A DNA stretch of 8,456 bases from Pseudomonadota bacterium (lineage in GTDB: Bacteria > Pseudomonadota > Gammaproteobacteria > Burkholderiales > Burkholderiaceae_F), in assembly GCA_021823635.1 (NCBI GenBank), contig JAKANT010000046.1, forward strand, positions 1 to 8,456. Reading direction: 5' to 3'. This document shows positions 1-6,406 of this stretch, piece by piece; position 1 is the stretch's first letter, and the number at the start of each line of letters is the position of its first letter. The notes under the pieces are model-generated. The model saw nothing but the letters and a program-made list of their open reading frames with translations, was not told the DNA's origin and ran no database searches. Position numbers and translations under genes: made by a program.

Positions 1-547
1 CGCCATCGATGCGCGCCGCTTCGGCCAGCTCGTCCGGGATCGTCAGGAAGAACTGGCGGAACAGGAAGGTGGCGGTGGCCGAGGCGATCAGCGGCAGGAT
101 CAGCCCGGCGTAGCTGTTGAGCAGGCCGAGGTCGGCGACCACCTTGAAGGTCGGGATGATGCGCACCTCGACCGGCAGCATCAGCGTGACGAAGATCATC
201 CAGAAGAAGAACATGCGCAGCCGGAAGCGGAAGTACACGATCGCGAAGGCCGAGATGATCGAGATCGCGATCTTGCCGATCGTGATGCCGAGTGCCATCA
301 CGGTGCTGTTCAGCAGCATCGTCGCCACCGGCGCCTTCGAGCCCTTCGCCGTGCCGGCCAGCAGGACCTGGCGGTAGTTCTCCACCAGCTGGTCGCCGGG
401 CACGAGCGGCATCGGCACCGACATGATCTGCTCGAGCGTCAGCGTCGAGGCGACGAAGGTCACGTACACCGGAAAGGCGATCACCAGCACACCAGCGATC
501 AGCACCAGGTGCGACAGCACGTCCAGCCAGGGGCGGCGTTCGACCAT
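1..547 (-). CDS. ugpE: Glycerol-3-phosphate ABC transporter permease UgpE (3' part cut by window edge)
   Basis: Inner-membrane permease of the UgpBAEC importer, which pairs with UgpA to form the channel for sn-glycerol-3-phosphate and glycerophosphodiesters. Only the first 182 residues are present; the family is about 280 long, so roughly 100 residues lie beyond base 1. The visible part starts MVERRPWLDVLSHLVLIAG, very like the E. coli UgpE start as I recall it. It has hydrophobic segments near residues 11-33, 78-105 and 112-126, then the characteristic stretch LMLPVEVRIIPTF (122-134). The last visible residues, EAARIDG (176-182), are the beginning of the EAA loop that docks on the ATPase UgpC. 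The ATG overlaps the ugpA stop by one base (TGATG), which fixes the start and implies translational coupling. The identity is secure from sequence recall; substrate specificity is inferred from the family and the ugpB neighbour. Confidence 0.95.
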   Translation of the reverse strand, partial: MVERRPWLDVLSHLVLIAGVLVIAFPVYVTFVASTLTLEQIMSVPMPLVPGDQLVENYRQVLLAGTAKGSKAPVATMLLNSTVMALGITIGKIAISIISAFAIVYFRFRLRMFFFWMIFVTLMLPVEVRIIPTFKVVADLGLLNSYAGLILPLIASATATFLFRQFFLTIPDELAEAARIDG

Positions 548-1428
548 CAGTACTGCACCTTGCGCTCGATGTAGCGGAACTGTACGACGGTGAGCGCGAT
601 CACGATCGCCATCAGCACCACCGACTGCGCGGACGAGCCGCCGAGATCGCCAGCTTTCACACCGTCGTGATAGACCTTGTACACGAGGATCTGGGTCGCC
701 TGCGCCGGACCACCCTGCGTGGTGGCGTCGATGATGCCGAAGGTGCCGAAAAACGCGTACACGACGTTGACCACCAGCAGAAAGAACGCGGTCGGCGACA
801 GCAGCGGGAACACGATGGTCCAGAAGCGCCGCCACGGACCGGCGCCGTCGATCGCCGCCGCTTCGATCAACGAGCGCGGAATCGACTGCAGGCCGGCGAG
901 GAAGAAAAGAAAGTTGTAGCTGATGTGGTTCCACACCGCCGCCATGATCACCAGCAGCATGGCCTGGTCGCCGTCGATGACCCAGTTCCAGTGGATGCCG
1001 TAGCCTTTCAGCCAGAACGTGACGATGCCGATCGACGGCGCGAACAAGAACGCGTACAGCACGCCGGCCACCGCCGCCGCCACTGCGTAGGGCCAGATCA
1101 GCAGCGTCTTGTAGGCCATCGCACCGCGCACCACACGGTCCGCGAATACCGCCAGCAGCAGCGACAGCGCGATACCGATCGCCGCCACCGCCACGCTGAA
1201 GATGGCGGTGACCCGGATCGACGCCAGGTAGTGCGGGTCCTTGAACAGCGTGTAGAAGTTCTGCAGGCCGACGAACTGGGTCTTCAGGCCGAAGGCGTCC
1301 TGCAACTGGAACGAATACCAGATCGCCTGCGACGCCGGCCAGAAGAAGAACACGACCGTGATGGCGATCTGCGGCGCCACCAGGGCGAACGGCAGCCAGG
1401 CGGAACGGAAGACGACGCGTTTTTCCAC
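547..1428 (-). CDS. ugpA: Glycerol-3-phosphate ABC transporter permease UgpA
   Basis: Inner-membrane permease partner of UgpE. At 293 residues it matches the usual UgpA length (about 295). Six hydrophobic segments can be seen at roughly residues 11-32, 72-96, 106-130, 155-180, 212-235 and 266-285. The EAA coupling loop EAAAIDGAGPWRRFW (189-203) sits between segments 4 and 5 as expected for MalF-type permeases. The N-terminus (VFRSAWLPFALVAPQ) and the C-terminus (VVQFRYIERKVQY) fit recalled E. coli UgpA closely. The start codon is GTG. Family alignment supports it, but no Shine-Dalgarno sits at normal distance: the nearest purine-rich run (GAGGGAGG) ends 18 bases upstream, inside the foot of a hairpin. 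An in-frame TTG 11 codons further upstream lies within that hairpin and is less likely. The gene lies 93 bases after ugpB and runs directly into ugpE. Confidence 0.96.
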   Translation of the reverse strand: MEKRVVFRSAWLPFALVAPQIAITVVFFFWPASQAIWYSFQLQDAFGLKTQFVGLQNFYTLFKDPHYLASIRVTAIFSVAVAAIGIALSLLLAVFADRVVRGAMAYKTLLIWPYAVAAAVAGVLYAFLFAPSIGIVTFWLKGYGIHWNWVIDGDQAMLLVIMAAVWNHISYNFLFFLAGLQSIPRSLIEAAAIDGAGPWRRFWTIVFPLLSPTAFFLLVVNVVYAFFGTFGIIDATTQGGPAQATQILVYKVYHDGVKAGDLGGSSAQSVVLMAIVIALTVVQFRYIERKVQY

Positions 1429-1448
1429 GGGCGATCGTTAAAGCAGCC

Positions 1449-1477
1449 TCCCTCGCCGCCGCCAAGGCGGCGAGGGG
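1449..1477 (-). promoter_or_regulatory. GC-rich hairpin in the ugpB-ugpA spacer
   Basis: In the 93-base gap between ugpB and ugpA, bases 1451-1460 and 1466-1475 form a perfect 10-base inverted repeat (CCTCGCCGCC / GGCGGCGAGG) with a five-base loop. The stem extends by one more G-C pair and a G-U wobble. On the minus-strand transcript it is followed by GAGGCTGC and TTTAA, not by a proper U-tract, so a complete intrinsic terminator is unlikely. In binding-protein ABC operons, a hairpin after the binding-protein gene often protects its mRNA or attenuates the permease genes, giving excess binding protein. That role is inferred here. The purine run GAGGGAGG, the nearest ribosome-binding candidate for ugpA, overlaps the 3' arm. 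Confidence 0.6.
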
Positions 1478-1521
1478 CGGTGCTGCCTAGGCATCGGGCC
1501 GCAGGCGCACCGCTGACGCCG

Positions 1522-2835
1522 TCAACGGTTCGCTGCCTCGAACTGGCGCAGGATCTCGTTGGCGCGCTTGACCGCGTCGTCGAGCGCCGCCTTCGCGCTC
1601 TTCTTGCCGGCGAACGCCGCCTCCAGTTCCTCCTCGATCACGGTGCGGCCCTGCACGAAGTTGCCGAAGCGCAGGCCCTTGGAGTTCGCGGTCGGCGCCT
1701 TGTTGGTCAGTTGCTTGACCGCCAGCTCCGCGCCCGGGTCGCGCTCGTAGAAACCGGACTTTTTGGTCATTTCGTAGGCGGCCATCGTGATCGGCACGTA
1801 ACCGGTCTTCATGTGCCATTCCATCTGCACCTCGGGCCGCGACAGAAAGGCGAAGAACCGCGCCACGCCTTTGTATTCCTCCGGCTTGCGCCCGCTCATC
1901 ACCCACAGCGAGGCGCCGCCGATGATCGAGTTCTGCGGCGCGCCGGGGACGTCGTCGTGGTACGGAATGAAGTTGATCGACCAATCGAACTTGGCCGCCT
2001 TGCGGATGCCGGCCTGCGCGCCGGTCGAGCCGGTGAACATCGCGCACTCGCCGCTGGAGAACTTGGCGTCGCCCTGGTTGGTGCGGCCGGCGTAGGTGAA
2101 CTGTCCCTTCTTGGCCATCTCGGCGAGCATCGCGATGTGCTTGACGTGCACCGGGGAGTTGAACACGAACTGCGTGTCCAGGCCGCCGAAGCCGTTTTCC
2201 TTGGTGCCGATCGGCAGGTTGTGCCAGGCGCTGAAGTTTTCGATGTGCTTCCACGACGGCCAACTGGTCGTGTACACGCATTCCTGGCCCGCGGCCTTCA
2301 GCTTGTCGGCGGCGGCCAGCACTTCCTTCCAGGTGCGCGGTGGCTTGTTCGGATCGAGCCCCGCCTTCCGGAACGCGTCCTTGTTGATGTAGAACATCAC
2401 GGTCGAGCTGTTGAACGGGAACGACAGCATGTTGCCCTGCTGGTCCGAGTAGTACCCGGTCACCACCGGCAGATACGACTTCGGATCGAACGGTTCGCCC
2501 TGTTCCTTCATCAACTGGTACACGGGTTTGATCGCGCCCTTGGCCGCCATCATCGTCGCGGTGCCGACCTCGAACACCTGCAGGATGTGCGGCGCCTGAC
2601 CGGCGCGAAACGCCGCGATCGCCGCCGTCATCGATTCCGGATACGAGCCCTTGTAGGTGGCGACGACCTTGTACTCCTTCTGGCTATCGTTGAACTTCGC
2701 CGCCAGCTCGTTGAGCGCCTCGCCCAGCGCGCCCCCCATCGAATGCCACCACTGGATTTCGACCTGGGCCGCGGCCGGCGTGGCGACCGCGCCCGCGAGC
2801 GCCGCAAGCAGTGCGGCGGTCAGTTGTCTGCGCAT
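1522..2835 (-). CDS. ugpB: Periplasmic sn-glycerol-3-phosphate-binding protein UgpB
   Basis: Periplasmic receptor that captures glycerol-3-phosphate or glycerophosphodiesters and delivers them to UgpAE. With the start chosen here it has 437 residues, against 438 in E. coli. Residues 1-23 are a signal peptide (MRRQ, hydrophobic LTAALLAALAGAVA, then an A-x-A cleavage site before QVEIQWWHS). Residues matching the ligand site described for E. coli UgpB appear at the expected places: Y65, E89, S144, W192 and W195, S270, a Gly in IIGGASLW (near 306), Y346 and R397. The correspondence is from memory, not a computed alignment. An ATG five codons upstream (2850) is in frame, but it forms part of ATGGAGG, whose GGAGG lies eight bases before the ATG at 2835, so 2835 is the better start. 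It is the first gene of the operon, divergent from ubiA. Confidence 0.96.
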   Translation of the reverse strand: MRRQLTAALLAALAGAVATPAAAQVEIQWWHSMGGALGEALNELAAKFNDSQKEYKVVATYKGSYPESMTAAIAAFRAGQAPHILQVFEVGTATMMAAKGAIKPVYQLMKEQGEPFDPKSYLPVVTGYYSDQQGNMLSFPFNSSTVMFYINKDAFRKAGLDPNKPPRTWKEVLAAADKLKAAGQECVYTTSWPSWKHIENFSAWHNLPIGTKENGFGGLDTQFVFNSPVHVKHIAMLAEMAKKGQFTYAGRTNQGDAKFSSGECAMFTGSTGAQAGIRKAAKFDWSINFIPYHDDVPGAPQNSIIGGASLWVMSGRKPEEYKGVARFFAFLSRPEVQMEWHMKTGYVPITMAAYEMTKKSGFYERDPGAELAVKQLTNKAPTANSKGLRFGNFVQGRTVIEEELEAAFAGKKSAKAALDDAVKRANEILRQFEAANR

Positions 2836-2843
2836 CGGGTTTG

Positions 2844-2848
2844 CCTCC
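2844..2848 (-). promoter_or_regulatory. Shine-Dalgarno of ugpB that decides its start
   Basis: On the minus strand GGAGG is followed by the eight bases CAAACCCG and then ATG at 2835. This near-ideal spacing argues that translation begins there. The upstream in-frame ATG at 2850 overlaps this element and has only A-rich sequence before it, with no ribosome-binding site of its own. Confidence 0.75.
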
Positions 2849-2850
2849 AT

Positions 2851-2951
2851 GAAAAAATTCGATTGTCGTTATGGGCTGTGACGCGGCCGTTACGATAGTG
2901 ACATTGCCGCGCGCCGCAAAATCGCCCCGCTCGCAGCGCACCAAAGCCGCC
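2851..2951. promoter_or_regulatory. Divergent ugpB / ubiA control region
   Basis: This short stretch must hold the promoters for both the ugp operon (minus) and ubiA (plus) if ubiA starts at 2952. The best minus-strand sigma-70 candidate is TTGCGG (2919-2914) and TATCGT (2897-2892) with a 16-base spacer, which would give a 5' leader of about 50 bases before ugpB. On the plus strand, TACGAT (2891-2896) overlaps the same place but has no good -35. Two GTGAC pentamers (2878-2882 and 2898-2902) stand 20 bases apart. They read GTCAC in the ugpB direction, like fragments of the Pho-box half-site CTGTCAT, but without its 11-base spacing. E. coli ugpB is under PhoB control; regulation here is unproven. 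Confidence 0.3.
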
Positions 2952-3815
2952 GTGTCCGCCGCAACCCGCCTTGCCCTGTACGCCCAGCTCGCCCGGCTCG
3001 ACAAGCCGATCGGCACGATGCTGCTGTTGTGGCCGACGCTGACGGCGTTGTGGATCGCGACTGCAGGCGCGCCGCCGCCGCTGCTGGTGGCGGTGTTCGG
3101 ACTCGGCACCTGGCTGATGCGCTCGGCCGGCTGCGCGATCAACGACGTGCTGGATCGCGACTTCGACGGCGGTGTCAAGCGCACCGCCGCGCGGGTGATC
3201 CCGACCGGGCAGGTGCGGCCGGCCGAGGGCGTGGCGGTGGCGGCGGTGCTCGCCGCGCTGGCCGGACTGCTGCTGCTGCCGCTGAACCGCGTGACGTTCT
3301 TCTACGCATTGGTCGCGCTCGCGGTGGCGGTGAGCTACCCGCTGTTCAAGCGCTTCTTCCCGCTGCCGCAGGCGTGGCTGGGGATCGCGTTTTCCTTCGG
3401 CATTCCGATGGCGTTCGCCGCCGCGCAAGGCACGGTGCCGGCGCTTGGCTGGGCGCTGTTCGCCGGCAACCTGTTCTGGGTCGTCGCCTACGACACGCAG
3501 TATGCGATGGTGGACCGCGACGACGATCTGCGCATCGGCATCCGTTCGTCGGCGGTGTTCTTCGGCCGCCACGACGTGCGCGCGGTGATGACGTGTTACG
3601 CGGTGCATCTGGCGGTGCTGGCGTGGATCGGCACGAGTATCGGGGCCGGCTGGCCGTTTTACGCTGGCCTGGTCGCGGCGGCGGCGCTTGCGGCCTATCA
3701 CTACACGTTGATCCGCACGCGCACGCGCGAGGGTTGTTTCCGCGCCTTCCTGCACAATCAGTGGCTCGGCCTGGCGGTGTTCGCCGGCGTGGCGGCCGAC
3801 TACGCCCTGCGCTGA
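2952..3815 (+). CDS. ubiA: 4-hydroxybenzoate polyprenyltransferase UbiA
   Basis: Integral membrane enzyme that attaches the polyprenyl tail to 4-hydroxybenzoate, an early step of ubiquinone synthesis. Both Asp-rich Mg-diphosphate motifs are present: NDVLDRDFDG (residues 64-73) and YDTQYAMVDRDDD (180-192). LDKPIGTMLLLWPT (16-29) and IPMAFAAAQG (151-160) are also typical of proteobacterial UbiA. From GTG 2952 the protein has 287 residues, close to the family norm of about 290. The same frame is open back to an ATG at 2871 (314 residues) with another GTG at 2898, but the extra N-terminal residues (MGCDAAVTIV and onward) do not resemble UbiA and would overlap the likely ugpB promoter. No start has a convincing Shine-Dalgarno, so the start is tentative. 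The gene converges on proC with 13 bases between stop codons. Confidence 0.95.
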   Translation: MSAATRLALYAQLARLDKPIGTMLLLWPTLTALWIATAGAPPPLLVAVFGLGTWLMRSAGCAINDVLDRDFDGGVKRTAARVIPTGQVRPAEGVAVAAVLAALAGLLLLPLNRVTFFYALVALAVAVSYPLFKRFFPLPQAWLGIAFSFGIPMAFAAAQGTVPALGWALFAGNLFWVVAYDTQYAMVDRDDDLRIGIRSSAVFFGRHDVRAVMTCYAVHLAVLAWIGTSIGAGWPFYAGLVAAAALAAYHYTLIRTRTREGCFRAFLHNQWLGLAVFAGVAADYALR

Positions 3816-3828
3816 AGGCGGCGCGCCG

Positions 3829-4635
3829 TCAGGCGCCGAATTCGTCGCCCAGCTCCACGGCGCGGCGCTCAGCAGCCGCCACCGCGCGCACGATGGCTGC
3901 GCGCACGCCGTCGCGTTCCAGGCTGGCCAGCGCCGCCGCGGTCGTGCCGCCCTTGGACGTGACGCGCTCGCGCAGCACGGCGACCGGCTCGGCGCTACGG
4001 GCGGCCAGTTCGGCCGCACCCGTGAACGTGGCGATCGCCAGCGCGCGCGCCTGGGCCTCGGTGAATCCCAGCTCGCGGCCGGCGTCGATCAGCGCCTCGA
4101 TGAAATAGAAGACGTACGCCGGGCCGCTGCCGGACACGGCGGTCACCGCGTCCAGTTGCGCTTCGTCGGCGAACCAGACGACTTCGCCGACCGCGCGCAG
4201 GACCTTTTCCGCCGCGTCGCGCTGCGCCTGGCTCGCGCCAGCGAGGGCTGCCGCACCGCTGATGCCGCGGCCGATCAATGCCGGCGTGTTCGGCATCGCC
4301 CGCACCACCGCCTGCGTGCCGAGCCAGCGCGCCAGGTCGCGCGCGCGGATGCCGGCTGCCACCGACAGCACGAGCTGCGCGCCGATGTGCGGCGCCAGCG
4401 CGGCGCAGGCGGATTTCATCTGCTGCGGCTTGACCGCCAGCACCAGCACGTCGAAGCCGGTCAGGCGCGCATCCGGCGTCTCGGCAGTGGCGATGCCGAA
4501 GTCGCGTTCCAAGGCCGCGCGGCGCCCGGCATCGATTTCCACCGCCAGCAGGTCGGCCGCGGCGGTGCCTGCGCGCCGCAGCCCGCCGATCAGCGCGCCG
4601 GCCATGTTGCCGCCGCCGATGAAGGCGATTTTCAT
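3829..4635 (-). CDS. proC: Pyrroline-5-carboxylate reductase ProC
   Basis: Cytosolic enzyme that reduces 1-pyrroline-5-carboxylate to L-proline with NAD(P)H, the last step of proline synthesis. At 268 residues it matches the usual length (E. coli 269). Visible motifs are the N-terminal Rossmann glycine loop IGGGNMAGALIGG (6-18), AVKPQQM (67-73), RAMPNTPAL (112-120), the active-site and dimerisation region VSGSGPAYVF (167-176), and the P5CR signature around VTSKGGTTAAALASLE (225-240). The second Rossmann strand ends in AVEID (31-35); an acidic residue there is often linked to NADH use, but cofactor preference cannot be settled by reading. The start ATG overlaps the stop of the upstream TPR-like gene (ATGA), suggesting coupled translation. 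The reading frame stays open far upstream to about 6027 only because of codon bias; that extension is not coding. Confidence 0.97.
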   Translation of the reverse strand: MKIAFIGGGNMAGALIGGLRRAGTAAADLLAVEIDAGRRAALERDFGIATAETPDARLTGFDVLVLAVKPQQMKSACAALAPHIGAQLVLSVAAGIRARDLARWLGTQAVVRAMPNTPALIGRGISGAAALAGASQAQRDAAEKVLRAVGEVVWFADEAQLDAVTAVSGSGPAYVFYFIEALIDAGRELGFTEAQARALAIATFTGAAELAARSAEPVAVLRERVTSKGGTTAAALASLERDGVRAAIVRAVAAAERRAVELGDEFGA

Positions 4636-5522
4636 GCGCTCGACCCGAACAGTTCGGCGCGGTCCTGCTCGAAGGCGGCCCGCGTCGCCGCGTCGAAACC
4701 GCTGGCCAGGCGCTCGGCCTCGGCCCGCAGCGCCTCGGCGCGCGCCATCTGGCCGCTGGCGGCCAGCGCCGCCGCCAGCGGCAACAGCAGGAACGCGCGT
4801 TCGACCGCATCGTTGCCGTTGGCTTCGACCACCCGCAATCCGTGTTCCGCCGCCGCGATCGCCGCCGCCGCGTCGCCGATACGCACATCCACTTTCGCGC
4901 ATAGATAGTCGGCGCGCTCGTGTTGCAGCCATTGGCCGGCGCGGTACCAGAAGCGCCGCGCCGCCTCCGCCCCGGCGCGCAAGGCAGCCGCGCCGGCGGC
5001 CGCGAGCGGCCGATTCAGGCTCGCTTCGAGCAGCCGCGCGGTGACGTTGTTGAAACAGGCGGCGAGCGCCGCATCGAGCGGCGACGCTTCGATCTGCGCC
5101 GCCGCCTTGGCCAGCGCCAGCACGTCGTCGGCGCGCGACAGTGGGTCGGTGACGTAAGCCAGCACGGTCAGCTCCCCGGCCCAGTTCGCCTCGGCGTCGC
5201 TCGCGCCTGTGGACCGGGCGAGCGCGGTGCGGGCGGCGGCCGCCCCCAGCGCATCGCCGCGCAGCGTGTGCGCGGCGAACAGTTGCCGCCACACGCCCGG
5301 CGGGGCGTCGTCGCGCACGGCGAGCTGCGCGATGCGCTCGGCCGCCTCGTCCCAGCGGCCGAACTTCTCGCCCAGCACGTGGTTGAAGAGGAACGCCAAT
5401 TCGCCCAGGCGCGTCGCCGCCAGCGCTCCGGCGTCGAGTTCGCGCAGCAGTTGCGCGGCGCGCTCCGGTTCGGCGTCGTGGATACGATCGATTTCGTCGA
5501 GCAGGGTTTCGTCGGTCTGCAA
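4632..5522 (-). CDS. Unnamed Ala-rich, all-helical TPR-like protein between yggS and proC
   Basis: I do not recognise a named family. The 296-residue product is rich in Ala, Leu, Arg and Glu and reads as stacked amphipathic helices. The clearest TPR-like hairpins are near residues 33-68 (ATRLGELAFLFNHVLGEKFG, then RWDEAAERIAQLA), 197-234 (WLQHERADYLCAKVDVRIGD, then AAAAIAAAEHGLRVV) and 240-274 (AFLLLPLAAALAASGQMARA, then EALRAEAERLA). There is no signal peptide or membrane segment, so it is probably cytosolic and may be a scaffold. No catalytic motif is seen. The start is TTG, preceded by GGGGG at about seven bases; no ATG or GTG precedes it in frame before a stop. It begins 45 bases after yggS and overlaps proC by four bases (ATGA), which argues it is a real, co-translated gene. 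Its function is unknown; a link to PLP or proline metabolism is only suggested by position. Confidence 0.82.
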   Translation of the reverse strand: MQTDETLLDEIDRIHDAEPERAAQLLRELDAGALAATRLGELAFLFNHVLGEKFGRWDEAAERIAQLAVRDDAPPGVWRQLFAAHTLRGDALGAAAARTALARSTGASDAEANWAGELTVLAYVTDPLSRADDVLALAKAAAQIEASPLDAALAACFNNVTARLLEASLNRPLAAAGAAALRAGAEAARRFWYRAGQWLQHERADYLCAKVDVRIGDAAAAIAAAEHGLRVVEANGNDAVERAFLLLPLAAALAASGQMARAEALRAEAERLASGFDAATRAAFEQDRAELFGSSA

Positions 5523-5567
5523 AACGCGGCCCCCAACGCGGTGCCCGCAGTTTATAGAACCAAGCTT

Positions 5568-6275
5568 CTAGCTCCGCGCGCCGAAGATGGCGCTGCCCAC
5601 GCGCACCATGGTCGCGCCTTCGGCGATCGCCGCCTCCAGATCGTCCGACATGCCCATCGAGAGCGTATCGAGGGCCAAACCTTGGTCGCGCAGCCGCTCG
5701 AACAGCAAACGCATCTGCGCGAAGGGCCGCCGTTGGGCGATCGGGTCGGCGGTCGGCGCGGGAATCGCCATCAGGCCGCGCAGGCGCAGGCGGGGCAGCG
5801 CGGCCACCGCGTGCGCCAACGCCGAGACTTCCTCCGGCGCGACCCCGCTCTTGGTCGCCTCGCCGCTGACGTTGACCTGAATCAGCACGTTTAGCGCCGG
5901 CAGGTGCGCGGGCCGCTGCTCGGACAGCCGCTCGGCGATCTTCAGCCGATCGATCGACTGCACCCAGTCGAAGTGCTCGGCGATCGGGCGGGTCTTGTTG
6001 CTCTGGATCGGCCCGATCAGATGCCATTGCAGCGCCAGGTCGGGCGCCGCCTCCCGCACGGATGCGATCTTGCGCACCGCTTCCTGCACGTAGCTTTCGC
6101 CGAACGCGCGCTGGCCGGCGCCGGCCGCCGCCAGTACGTGCGCGGCCGGAAACGTTTTGCTGACCGCCACCAGCGCGATCGCCGCCGGATCGCGCCCGCT
6201 CGCCCGCGCGGCGGCGTTAATCCGTTCGTGCACGCGGGAGAGTCTGGCTTGCAGCGCCTCGGTCAAACTGGACAT
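5568..6275 (-). CDS. yggS: YggS / PLPBP pyridoxal-5'-phosphate homeostasis protein
   Basis: Small cytosolic PLP-binding TIM-barrel protein of the COG0325 family, involved in vitamin B6 and amino-acid homeostasis; no enzymatic activity is established for the family. At 235 residues it matches E. coli YggS (234). PLP-site features are visible: AVSKTFPAAHV with the Schiff-base lysine K40, FGESYVQEA (58-66; many homologues have FGEN), WHLIGPIQSNKTR (84-96), the VNVSGEATKSG loop (134-144), LRGLMAIPAP (165-174), SMGMSDDLEAAI (206-217) and MVRVGSAIFG (223-232), which includes the phosphate-binding region. It is the first gene of the yggS / TPR-like / proC cluster and divergent from pilT, the same relation seen in Pseudomonas. 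No clear Shine-Dalgarno precedes the ATG. Pairing with proC is a well-known conserved neighbourhood. Confidence 0.97.
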   Translation of the reverse strand: MSSLTEALQARLSRVHERINAAARASGRDPAAIALVAVSKTFPAAHVLAAAGAGQRAFGESYVQEAVRKIASVREAAPDLALQWHLIGPIQSNKTRPIAEHFDWVQSIDRLKIAERLSEQRPAHLPALNVLIQVNVSGEATKSGVAPEEVSALAHAVAALPRLRLRGLMAIPAPTADPIAQRRPFAQMRLLFERLRDQGLALDTLSMGMSDDLEAAIAEGATMVRVGSAIFGARS

Positions 6276-6406
6276 AATCGATCGGAGAACTGCGCTAACG
6301 GCTTGTCTTTTTTCGGCTTTCGGCCGCGCTCGCGGGGCGTAGCGTCAGTCGTTGCGGGCCAGCGGCACGGCGGCCCGCGCCTCGATAAACGAACCCGGCA
6401 CCGGCG
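6276..6406. promoter_or_regulatory. Divergent yggS / pilT spacer
   Basis: These 131 bases hold no gene and should carry promoters for both pilT (plus) and yggS (minus). I could not find a hexamer pair good enough to name on either strand. Visible landmarks are a palindromic CGATCG (6279-6284) near the yggS start, a six-T run (6308-6313), and a GC-rich patch with small overlapping inverted repeats (6314-6335). A sigma-54 type GG-N10-GC element was looked for near GGCACGG (6364-6370), but no matching TTGC follows. Promoter presence is inferred from the gene arrangement only. Confidence 0.35.

Noticed and set aside
667..2898. A very long open frame (743 codons) on the plus strand, antisense to ugpA and ugpB
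   Set aside because: Its product is Arg/His/Gln-rich low-complexity sequence with no family features, the typical by-product of GC-rich codon bias opposite real genes. ugpA and ugpB on the other strand are unmistakable.
3816..3838. Possible bidirectional terminator between ubiA and proC (CGGCGC / GCGCCG, with a palindrome CGGCGCGCCG)
   Set aside because: The stem is only six bases, overlaps the end of proC, and has no T-run on either side; in such GC-rich sequence it may be chance.
5544..5572. Short inverted repeat TAGAA / TTCTA around AAGCTT after yggS
   Set aside because: A five-base A/T-rich stem with a six-base loop is too weak to call a terminator or site; it mainly marks a local drop in GC in the intergenic gap.
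4636..6027. In-frame upstream extension of proC giving a 732-residue fusion
   Set aside because: The extension is Arg/Ala/Gly-rich, runs through the TPR-like gene and yggS in another frame, and proC has a clean family-length start at 4635.
6308..6313. Six-T run in the yggS/pilT spacer as a terminator tail
   Set aside because: No stable hairpin precedes it on the plus strand, and no converging gene would need a terminator there.
6361..6380. Sigma-54 promoter for pilT around GGCACGG
   Set aside because: The required GC element of the -12 box at the correct distance is missing.
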